From: Deltaproteobacteria bacterium
Lineage (GTDB): Bacteria > Desulfobacterota > Syntrophia > Syntrophales > UBA2210
Assembly (NCBI GenBank): GCA_011056825.1
Contig: DSBH01000056.1
Span: 1-23,991 of the forward strand
Direction: 5' to 3'
DNA: 23,991 nucleotides
In this document: piece by piece, positions 1 through 6,013 of the stretch
Layout of the letters: every line of letters starts with the position of its first letter
Numbering within the stretch: the stretch's first letter is position 1
Made by a program: the position numbers and the translations under genes
Notes under the pieces: model-generated
Told to the model about the DNA's origin: nothing
Seen by the model: only the letters and a program-made list of their open reading frames with translations
Databases searched by the model: none

Positions 1-141
1 GACCTGCACCTGGGGTATGTGCTCGGACCGTTCTCCGCGGGCCAGTTGTTATGTCTGGCCATGATCATAACCGGTATCGTAATGATCGTCGTGTTGCAGA
101 AGCGGGCACAGTCGGCGCAGAGCGACGAAACGAAGGGGTAA
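1..141 (+). CDS. lgt: Prolipoprotein diacylglyceryl transferase, C-terminal end (partial)
   Basis: This is the last 46 codons of a gene that begins before the window; the frame is open from base 1 to TAA at 139-141. The translation has the final transmembrane segment of Lgt. The pattern GPFSAGQLLCLAMIITG resembles the 'G-x-FS-x-GQ' signature at the end of Lgt proteins, followed by a short polar tail rich in K, Q, S and E. Lgt is an inner-membrane enzyme that transfers diacylglyceryl from phosphatidylglycerol to the lipobox cysteine of prolipoproteins. Only the C-terminus is visible, so the call rests on one membrane segment and its motif. About 134 bp separate it from the next gene, which has its own ribosome binding site. 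Confidence 0.75.
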   Translation, partial: DLHLGYVLGPFSAGQLLCLAMIITGIVMIVVLQKRAQSAQSDETKG

Positions 142-209
142 TGAACCGAAACGGTCCGACAGGAAAGAACGAGGGACGAAACACGGCGCGACATGATCCG
201 GGGAGTTGA

Positions 210-238
210 TTGACGCCGGGGGAATCTCGACATTTACA
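210..238 (+). promoter_or_regulatory. Possible sigma70-type promoter for the redox cluster
   Basis: TTGACG (210-215) is followed 17 bp later by TTTACA (233-238). The -35 matches the consensus in 5 of 6 positions and the -10 in 3 of 6. It lies in the only AT-rich stretch between lgt and the 276 gene, and would give a leader of about 30 nt that includes the AGGAGG at 261-266. The weak -10 keeps confidence low. Confidence 0.3.
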
Positions 239-275
239 TATTTTTAATACACAATAAATCAGGAGGAACGACAGA

Positions 276-1607
276 ATGGGAAAACGTCTCGTTATTATCG
301 GCGGCGGGGCCGCCGGACCATCGGTGGCGGCTGAAGCCCGCCGGCGGGATCCGTCACTGGATATCAACGTGCTGGAGGCTGGAAATTTTGTTTCCTATAT
401 TTCATGACTGACACCTTATTACATCGGTGATGTAATACGGGAATCAGAAGAACTCGTCGCGCGAACGCCGGAGAAATTCGGCGAGTCGGGCATAACAATT
501 TCTTTGAACACCAAAGTGGAATCGGTCGACCACGACAAGGGTGTCCTGCGAACCGCCGCCGGAGAAGCCATCAATTACGATCACCTCGTGATCGCTACGG
601 GGACGAACGCCTTTCTTCCCGCTATTCCCGGCGTTGACCGGAAGGGCGTGTTTGTGCTGAAGAACCTTTCCGACGGCATCGCGGTCAAACAATGGGTTGC
701 GGACAACAACTGCCGCCGGGCCGTCGTCGTGGGAGCGGGTTTTATAGCCCTGGAGCTTGCTGAGGCCTTTCGGACCCGCGGTTTGGACACAACCGTCGTC
801 TACCGGGGCGCGCGTCCCATCAAGCGGTGGGACAAGGCCCTGACGGATATCGTCACGGAAGAACTGGAGAAAAACGGGGTTACCTTTGTTACCGGAACAT
901 CGCCGCGGGCCGTCGAGGAGAGCGAGGGCGGGCTGCGCCTGGTAACAGACAACGGCGACTTCGACGCCGATGTTATCGTGTTCGGACTGGGCGTTAAACC
1001 GGAAACATCGATCGCCCGGGATATAGGTCTGGAGATGGGAACATCGGGCGCCATCAAGGTGAATTTCTCCCAGAGGACGAGCCGTGAAGAGATATTCGCC
1101 GTGGGCGATTGCGCCGAGGCATTCCATCGTATCCGCCGCGAATGGGTCCACATTCCGCTGGGCGATACCGCCAACAAGCAGGGCCGTATAGTCGGTTGCA
1201 TCATCGGGGGCGCGCCGCGGATATTCGAGGGCGTGGTGGGCGCCCAGAGCTTCAAATTCTTCGGTTTGGAAATTGCGGCGACGGGCATCGACGAAGCAGA
1301 AGCTGTTGCGTGCGGCTATCATCCCGAAAGCCATGTTACGAAGGGAACATTCAGGACCCCCACTATGCAGGGACGGGCGAAGATGAGCATCAAGCTTACC
1401 GCGGACAGGGCGACCGGGCGCTTACTCGGCGCCCAGGCGGTTTCAAATGTCGGCGCCGTCGGACGCATCAATATTCTGTCGGCCTGCCTGTGGTCGGAGA
1501 TGACTCTTGACCAGATCGGGTATCTTGACTTCGCCTATTCGCCTCCTTTCGGCGGGGCCTGGGATATCGTGCACAGGGCCGCGCAGGGCCTGCAGAGAAA
1601 ACTGTAA
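276..1607 (+). CDS. Selenocysteine-containing CoA-disulfide reductase-like FAD/NAD(P)H oxidoreductase (TGA 405-407 read as Sec44)
   Basis: Predicted 443-residue flavoprotein of the CoA-disulfide reductase/NADH oxidase branch of the pyridine nucleotide-disulfide oxidoreductases, which use NAD(P)H and FAD to reduce CoA disulfide, persulfide or related substrates. ATG 276 has AGGAGG at 261-266. Domains: FAD dinucleotide motif IIGGGAAG (about residues 7-14), ATG motif (107-109), NAD(P)H motif VVVGAGFIALE (about 150-160), second FAD motif AVGD (about 275) and a C-terminal dimerisation domain with YSPPFGGAWD (about 421-430), typical of CoA-disulfide reductases. The frame is broken once, by TGA at codon 44. 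The context is SYIS-(TGA)-LTPYYIG, against the family pattern SYAxCGxPYYIG, so the TGA replaces the catalytic cysteine (Cys43 in the Staphylococcus enzyme). Coding character and family motifs continue on both sides, and a SECIS-like hairpin follows. A nonsense mutation is the alternative. The substrate is unknown. It heads a cluster with zinc-ribbon and rubrerythrin-like genes. Confidence 0.88.
405..447 (+). promoter_or_regulatory. Bacterial SECIS element downstream of in-frame TGA
   Basis: After TGA (405-407), bases 417-425 (TATTACATC) pair perfectly with 429-437 (GATGTAATA), leaving the three-base apical loop GGT at 426-428. A short lower stem is possible between CTGA 408-411 and TCAG 444-447. 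Eighteen bases lie between the TGA and the loop GG. From memory, the E. coli fdhF SECIS has the same spacing and also starts its loop with GGU, the feature bound by SelB. The hairpin encodes the family-conserved PYYIG stretch but uses AT-rich codons, including GTA and ATA, that are unusual here. That fits selection on the RNA structure as well as the protein. Confidence 0.8.
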
Positions 1608-1619
1608 GGAGGTCGGGTC

Positions 1620-1940
1620 GTGATGGTGCGCTGCCCCTACTGCGGAGAACCCGTCGGCGAGAACGCCGGGATCGGTTTCCGGGACACCTGCGGCAGGTGC
1701 GGACGCGATCTGCATGTATGCAGGAACTGCCGTTTCCATGATCCCGGCGCTTATAACGAATGCCGGGAACCCCAGGCTGAACGGGTACTCGACAAAGATC
1801 GCGCCAATTTCTGCGAGTATTTCGCTCCGTTGTCGGATCCGTCGCCGGCGGGAACCCGCGGGAGTTCCTCCGGCACGGAAGACGACGCGCGAAAACACCT
1901 TGAAAGTCTGTTCAAGAGTGGCGGCGATTTAAAACGTTGA
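1620..1940 (+). CDS. Small cysteine-rich zinc-ribbon protein
   Basis: A 106-residue cytosolic protein with no signal peptide. It has three cysteine pairs: CPYC near the start, CGRC at about residue 25, and CRNC at about 35-38. Further single cysteines occur in the YNECREPQAERV and ANFCEYF segments. The spacing suggests a zinc ribbon followed by a second metal-binding or redox module. I recall similar short CxxC proteins in Desulfobacterota, but know no assigned function. The tail (about residues 77-106) is low in conserved-looking residues. AAGGAGG (1606-1612) overlaps the stop of the preceding gene, so the two are probably co-translated. GTG 1620 and ATG 1623 are both usable starts. A hairpin follows its TGA stop. 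Confidence 0.8.
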   Translation: MMVRCPYCGEPVGENAGIGFRDTCGRCGRDLHVCRNCRFHDPGAYNECREPQAERVLDKDRANFCEYFAPLSDPSPAGTRGSSSGTEDDARKHLESLFKSGGDLKR

Positions 1941-1948
1941 CGGAAAAG

Positions 1949-1993
1949 CGGCGATGGTCATCGCCGGGAAGCGGCGATGCGGCCCGTGGGCCG
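1949..1993 (+). other. Two tandem intergenic hairpins
   Basis: CGGCGAT (1949-1955) pairs with ATCGCCG (1960-1966) around the loop GGTC. Directly downstream, CGGCC (1980-1984) pairs with GGCCG (1989-1993) around CGTG. Neither is followed by a T-run, so they are not classical terminators. They lie between the zinc-ribbon and rubrerythrin-like genes and could influence mRNA processing or the expression ratio within the operon. Confidence 0.4.
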
Positions 1994-2042
1994 TGCGTGA
2001 CCGTGACAGGACAAACGGGAAGGGACGGAAAGGAGGGAGCAC

Positions 2043-2510
2043 ATGGCAGACATGAAACTGGACGACGTGATCGACAGGGCCGTGAAGCGCGAAGAGGAAT
2101 CTTTCGCCTTTTACCGGGATCTCAGCGACCGTGTGGACGATCCAGCGGTACGGGACACGCTGGAATTTCTCGCCGGTGAAGAGCGGAAACACCGGGACTT
2201 TCTGATCGCTTACCGCGAGGGACGGGTCGGCGCCGGCGGCCTGCGAATGGCTGAAGCCGTCGATTACAAGATTGCCGAGCATCTGGAAGCGCCCGATCCC
2301 GAAAAGGATATGGAAAGCAAGGACGTCTACCTGGTGGCGGCCCACCGGGAGCTCAATTCATACCTTTTTTACAAGGAGCTTGCCGATGTCCATCCAGAGG
2401 GAGAAGTAAAAGACGTGCTTCTTCGCATCGCCTCCGAGGAAATGAAGCACAAGGAAAAGGTGGAATATCTCTATGCCAACACGGCGTTTCCCCAGACGGC
2501 GGGAGGCTGA
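2043..2510 (+). CDS. Rubrerythrin-like ferritin-fold diiron protein
   Basis: A 155-residue, all-helical ferritin-like protein. The first helix pair carries E17-E19 with Y24 and E46-E47-x-x-H50 (EERKH). The second half repeats the arrangement with HRELNSYLFYKEL and EEMKH, which together can supply the glutamate/histidine ligands of a diiron centre. It lacks the rubredoxin-type CxxC domain at either end, so it is an 'erythrin-only' form, shorter than classical rubrerythrin (about 190 residues). The family reduces peroxides or stores iron in anaerobes; the electron donor here is unknown. AAGGAGGG lies just before ATG 2043. Its position after a thiol-disulfide flavoenzyme suggests an oxidative-stress role (inference). 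Confidence 0.85.
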   Translation: MADMKLDDVIDRAVKREEESFAFYRDLSDRVDDPAVRDTLEFLAGEERKHRDFLIAYREGRVGAGGLRMAEAVDYKIAEHLEAPDPEKDMESKDVYLVAAHRELNSYLFYKELADVHPEGEVKDVLLRIASEEMKHKEKVEYLYANTAFPQTAGG

Positions 2511-3141
2511 GGGGACCGTCGGCGTGGAAGGAACCCGCGGTAAACTGCCGGTCGCGCTGCGGTATGCCGGCGAGAACGGTTTCTGGGAAGAGCTCGGACG
2601 GCGTCTGAAAGAGAGAAACACGGTCAGGACGCCTGACCTGTTCTCGGCCCTCGTTTCCCGGGCCGCCGGGCTGGGGTTGCCCGTAACCTTCGGCGGACCG
2701 AGAAGTGAGGCCTGGGCTCTGATCTGCGGCCTGTTCATGCTCTGCCATGACCGTACGCCCCCGCTGGGCCGGAACGCGTATCGCTCCATGATGGCCGGCT
2801 GCAATCGGGTCATGAACGGACGGTCCTCCGCGGCGGCGTTCGGACGCATCGCGGCCAACATCGCCAGTCCCTCGTCTCCCGGACGGTCGATTCCCGACTC
2901 CGTCGTCGATACCTTTCTGGCCAACGGCCTCGTGACGACGGGTGGCTACGAGGGATCGTCGATGGACGGTGACATTCTCACGGCTTTTCTTGAGGACGAC
3001 GAAACCATGAATCTGGCCCGCGCCGTGGTCACTCCGCCGGAGGATGTCTGGGACGAGGCTCTGCGTTCCTATGAATCCAGACGGCCCGGTTTCGCGGCAA
3101 GAAAGCTGCTTGATCTGTTTTACTGGATTTTCACACGGTAA
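2473..3141 (+). CDS. Unrecognised 222-residue protein
   Basis: I do not recognise this family. From ATG 2473 (AAGGTGG upstream) it overlaps the rubrerythrin-like gene by 38 bp. GTG 2524 in the same frame has GAGGGG about 8 nt upstream and removes the overlap; this may be the true start, giving 205 residues. The protein is soluble-looking, without signal peptide or clear membrane helix. It has a GGPRSEAWALICGLFML stretch, a glycine/serine-rich middle (GLVTTGGYEGSSMDGD), an acidic segment (FLEDDE) and a basic aromatic C-terminus (LLDLFYWIFTR). The frame is open throughout, and tight packing in the cluster supports a real gene. No cofactor motif was seen. Confidence 0.65.
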   Translation: MPTRRFPRRREAEGTVGVEGTRGKLPVALRYAGENGFWEELGRRLKERNTVRTPDLFSALVSRAAGLGLPVTFGGPRSEAWALICGLFMLCHDRTPPLGRNAYRSMMAGCNRVMNGRSSAAAFGRIAANIASPSSPGRSIPDSVVDTFLANGLVTTGGYEGSSMDGDILTAFLEDDETMNLARAVVTPPEDVWDEALRSYESRRPGFAARKLLDLFYWIFTR

Positions 3142-3188
3142 TAACGCGTTACCCGGCACGGACCGCCGGGCGGAAAGGATCGATATTT

Positions 3189-4793
3189 ATGGAAAAAGTG
3201 TCGTCAGCATTCGCCGGGGAACTGAAAAAGGCCGGCGTGCGCCACCTGTTCGGCATTCCCAGCATTCATAATATAGGTTTCTACGACGCCCTTCGCGGGG
3301 AACCGGCCATGACACACGTGCTGTGTCGCCACGAATCGTCCGCCACCCACATGGCGGACGGCTACGCCCGCGGCGGCGCGGGGCCGGGCGTGGTCGTCAC
3401 GTCAACTGGTCCGGGGGCGGCCTACATGATACCCCCCCTGATGGAGGCCTGGTGGAGTTCCTCGCCGGTGTTCGCTCTCAGCACCAATATCGCCGCCGGA
3501 AGGATCGGGAAGAAAACCGGCGTTCTTCACGAGATCGAAAACCAGTCGTCCATGTTTGCTCCCGTTACCAGGGAACAGTTCTGCCCGCGCGGCGCTGAAG
3601 AAGTGATTCCCATGACCCGGGACGCCTTGCGGATGATGCGGGAAGGCCGGCCCGGCCCGGTTTTTTTCGAGGTTCCCACTGATCTCTGGGACCGGGACTG
3701 TGATGAACACGAAACGGCGGACAACGAACGCGGCGTGCATGAACAGTGCGAAGGCGACCTGGACGGGGCGGCCGTGATTCTCGCTCGGGCGGAACGGCCT
3801 CTCATCGTGGCCGGAACCGGCGCCCTGCGCGCGGGGATCGGAACCGCCGTCAAAGCCCTGGCCGAGGTTCTGGGAGCGCCGGTGGTGACAAACGCCGAGG
3901 CAAAGGGGGTAATTCCGGAAGACCACGAACTTGCCTTCGGCAACGCGGCCCGGCGAGGCGTGGTCCGGGACATGATACGGTCGGCGACGGCGGTCCTGGC
4001 AGTGGGTACCCGGCTTCGGAACGTCGATTACGCCCGCCGTGGCGTCACCATGCCCCACCTGGTGCACGCGGATTTCGACGATAGGTTCATGGACAGAAAT
4101 TTTCCCGCCGAGATTCGACTGACGGGATCACTGCGGGCCATAACCGACGGTCTGCGTGAACGTGTCGGGCAGGCCAGCGGTGAAAAATCCTGGTCGTCGG
4201 AATTCCGCCGCCGTCTCGATGAAGAGAGACGGGCGATCGCCGACGAACGGGATGAGCCGGCCTTTGTGGACGCGATCCGACGCGCCCTTCCCCGGGACTC
4301 GTCCCTTGTGATAGACAACACCATGCTCGGTTACTGGTCGGAATATTTTTACGATTCGTATCGCGAAGGCGGTCTCGTCACGGCGAAGGGATCGTCGATC
4401 ATCGGTTTTGGCTTTCCCGCGGCCATCGGCCTGAAGCTGGCCCGTCCCGACCATCCCGTGGCGGCCGTCACCGGGGACGGGGGGTTTTTTTACGGGGCCC
4501 AGGAACTTTCCACCTGTATCAGGCACGGGGTGGGATTTCCACTGGTCGTCGTCAACGACGGGGCATTCGGAATCATCGATTACCTGCAGCGCCTGATATA
4601 CGGGCAGGGGCATGAAACATCCCTGATAAATCCCGACCTGCGTTCATTCGCCGCGTCATTCGGCGTGCCCGCCGACCGGGTTCATACGCCGGACGAGCTG
4701 GAACAGGCCCTGGCATCCTCCCTGGGCACGGGACGGATGCATCTCATCGAACTGGAGGCATCCTTTCCGGAGAGTCCTTTCGTGCGCTACTGA
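3189..4793 (+). CDS. Thiamine diphosphate-dependent enzyme, acetolactate synthase/2-oxoacid decarboxylase-like
   Basis: A 534-residue protein with the full three-domain build of the acetolactate synthase/pyruvate decarboxylase superfamily. The N-terminal pyrimidine-binding domain has the catalytic glutamate in CRHESSATHMADGYAR (Glu49). The central domain spans about residues 185-330. The C-terminal diphosphate-binding domain has GDGGFFYGAQELSTC, ending in NDGAFGII (about residues 428-460). These enzymes decarboxylate 2-oxoacids and may condense the product with a second carbonyl. No small regulatory subunit gene lies beside it, and the sequence is not close to biosynthetic IlvB in the parts I can judge. 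It resembles AruI-type or uncharacterised members, and the substrate cannot be told. GGAAAGGA precedes ATG 3189. It ends 10 bp from the convergent alcohol dehydrogenase gene. Confidence 0.85.
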   Translation: MEKVSSAFAGELKKAGVRHLFGIPSIHNIGFYDALRGEPAMTHVLCRHESSATHMADGYARGGAGPGVVVTSTGPGAAYMIPPLMEAWWSSSPVFALSTNIAAGRIGKKTGVLHEIENQSSMFAPVTREQFCPRGAEEVIPMTRDALRMMREGRPGPVFFEVPTDLWDRDCDEHETADNERGVHEQCEGDLDGAAVILARAERPLIVAGTGALRAGIGTAVKALAEVLGAPVVTNAEAKGVIPEDHELAFGNAARRGVVRDMIRSATAVLAVGTRLRNVDYARRGVTMPHLVHADFDDRFMDRNFPAEIRLTGSLRAITDGLRERVGQASGEKSWSSEFRRRLDEERRAIADERDEPAFVDAIRRALPRDSSLVIDNTMLGYWSEYFYDSYREGGLVTAKGSSIIGFGFPAAIGLKLARPDHPVAAVTGDGGFFYGAQELSTCIRHGVGFPLVVVNDGAFGIIDYLQRLIYGQGHETSLINPDLRSFAASFGVPADRVHTPDELEQALASSLGTGRMHLIELEASFPESPFVRY

Positions 4794-4803
4794 ACCCCGG
4801 ACG

Positions 4804-5829
4804 TCAGGGGCGCAGCACCTTGCCGCCCCTGATCTTTCGATCCTTGAGTTCCATGAGGGCGCGGTTGGCTTCTTCCAGCGGGAATTCGACGACCTCAGGT
4901 TTCAGGGGAATCTGCGGGGCCAGCGCGAGGCAATCGGCGATATCGCGGCGCGTCACGTTGGCGACGCTCGCCACCTCCTTTTCCATCCACAGGTGGGTCG
5001 TGTAATCGAGACGGTCCAGGATTTTACGGTCTCCCTCCTCCTTGCGTATGGCGTTGATGACCAGCCGGCCTCCGGCGTCGAGCCGTTCCAGCGCCGCCAG
5101 GACGGGTTTCCAGGCCGGCGTGGTGTCGATAATCGCCTGCGGCGGTTCCGGGGGTATGTCGTCCGTGTCTCCCGCCCAGGCGGCGCCGAGTTCCAGGGCA
5201 AAGCGACGTTCGGCCTCACTGCGGGCGAACACCATAACCGGTGAACGCGGGTAGAGGTGACGGGACATCTGGAGGACCAGGTGACCCGACGCGCCAAACC
5301 CGGTCAGTCCCAGCGGCCGCCCGTTTTCGAGTTGCGCCAGCCTGAGCGAGCGCAGGCCGACGGCTCCCGCGCACAGGAGTACAGCAGCCTCTGCATCGCG
5401 AGGTCCGTCTGGAACCGGAGTGGCAAACTCTTCGGCTATCACGACATATTCGGCATACCCGCCGTTCATGTCACGGCCCAGGGCCCGGAACTCGGGGCAG
5501 AGGTTTTCCCTGCCCGTGGTACAGAAGCGGCACGTACCGCAGGCGTGACCGATCCATCCCATGCCGACCCGGTCTCCCTCGCGCAGCCGTCCCGTTCCTT
5601 CACAGATGGACTCAACCACGCCGACGACCTCGTGGCCCGGAATGACGGGGTACCCCGGCGGCGGCGTCCGGCCCTCGATTTCGTCGAGTTCCGTGTGGCA
5701 AACGCCGCAGGCCGTGACTTTTACAAGTACTTCGCCCGGCGCCGGTTCGGGCCGTTCAATCTCGACCAGGCGCAAGGGCTCCCGTGTCGAACAGGTATCG
5801 TATACGTTTTCGAGAATCATCGCTTTCAC
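4804..5829 (-). CDS. Zinc-dependent alcohol dehydrogenase (MDR superfamily)
   Basis: A 341-residue medium-chain dehydrogenase. The catalytic zinc ligands are visible as Cys41 (ACGVCHTELD), His66-Glu67 (PGHE) and a cysteine near 152 (LLCAGAVG). The structural zinc site is complete (Cys97, 100, 103, 111). A nucleotide-binding GFGASGH motif starts the Rossmann domain at about residue 175. It interconverts alcohols and aldehydes with NAD(P)H; the chain-length preference cannot be read from sequence. The start is GTG at 5829 with AAGGAGGT upstream; ATG three codons later is the alternative. It is convergent with the thiamine diphosphate enzyme, whose possible aldehyde product it could reduce (inference), and divergent from the phosphofructokinase. 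Confidence 0.9.
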   Translation of the reverse strand: MKAMILENVYDTCSTREPLRLVEIERPEPAPGEVLVKVTACGVCHTELDEIEGRTPPPGYPVIPGHEVVGVVESICEGTGRLREGDRVGMGWIGHACGTCRFCTTGRENLCPEFRALGRDMNGGYAEYVVIAEEFATPVPDGPRDAEAAVLLCAGAVGLRSLRLAQLENGRPLGLTGFGASGHLVLQMSRHLYPRSPVMVFARSEAERRFALELGAAWAGDTDDIPPEPPQAIIDTTPAWKPVLAALERLDAGGRLVINAIRKEEGDRKILDRLDYTTHLWMEKEVASVANVTRRDIADCLALAPQIPLKPEVVEFPLEEANRALMELKDRKIRGGKVLRP

Positions 5830-5928
5830 GGGCCGACCTCCTTATGTCCGCCGCGTCACCGCGACAGGCGGTACGATTTCGAGTCCTTCGATGGTTAACA
5901 GCAAGGCCCGGGGTCCCCGAAAAAGGTC

Positions 5929-5956
5929 TGGACCTTGACGAAAAGAAATCTATAAT
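5929..5956 (+). promoter_or_regulatory. Promoter of the PPi-phosphofructokinase gene
   Basis: TGGACC (5929-5934), a 16-bp spacer and a perfect TATAAT (5951-5956) point towards the phosphofructokinase gene, giving a leader of about 50 nt. The alternative -35 TTGACG (5935-5940) is a better box but is badly spaced from TATAAT. The -10 overlaps the -10 of the divergent alcohol dehydrogenase promoter. Confidence 0.45.
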
Positions 5957-5977
5957 ATTATTTAATAATATTTTCAA
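5949..5977 (-). promoter_or_regulatory. Promoter of the alcohol dehydrogenase gene
   Basis: Read on the minus strand, TTGAAA (5972-5977) is followed after exactly 17 bp by TATAGA (5949-5954). This is a good sigma70-type pair, with 5 of 6 and 4 of 6 consensus matches. It would give a leader of about 110 nt before the GTG at 5829. A 19-bp palindrome fills the spacer. Confidence 0.5.
5954..5972. promoter_or_regulatory. 19-bp AT-only palindrome, probable operator
   Basis: AATATTATT (5954-5962) and AATAATATT (5964-5972) are perfect inverted repeats around a single T. The site contains no G or C although the surrounding genome is GC-rich. It occupies the spacer of the leftward promoter and the end of the -10 plus the transcription start of the rightward promoter. 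One bound protein could therefore control both genes. The regulator is unknown. Confidence 0.5.
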
Positions 5978-6013
5978 ATGCCCGTCCTGTGCGGGCTGAG
6001 GGGGGAGATTGTA

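Noticed and set aside
276..407. Reading the 276 gene as a pseudogene ended by a nonsense TGA, with a separate gene from 504
   Set aside because: The TGA falls exactly on the catalytic cysteine, a GGU-loop hairpin follows at SECIS spacing, and no other disruption occurs. The 504 start is a TTG in mid-domain that would give an enzyme without its FAD motif.
444..1334. Minus-strand 296-codon open frame
   Set aside because: It is antisense to the flavoenzyme, whose plus-strand motifs are unambiguous.
1938..1997. A second selenocysteine codon at the end of the zinc-ribbon gene
   Set aside because: A hairpin with GGTC loop is present, but readthrough adds only 19 low-quality residues, the spacing to the loop is short (15 nt), and the next gene has its own start and ribosome binding site.
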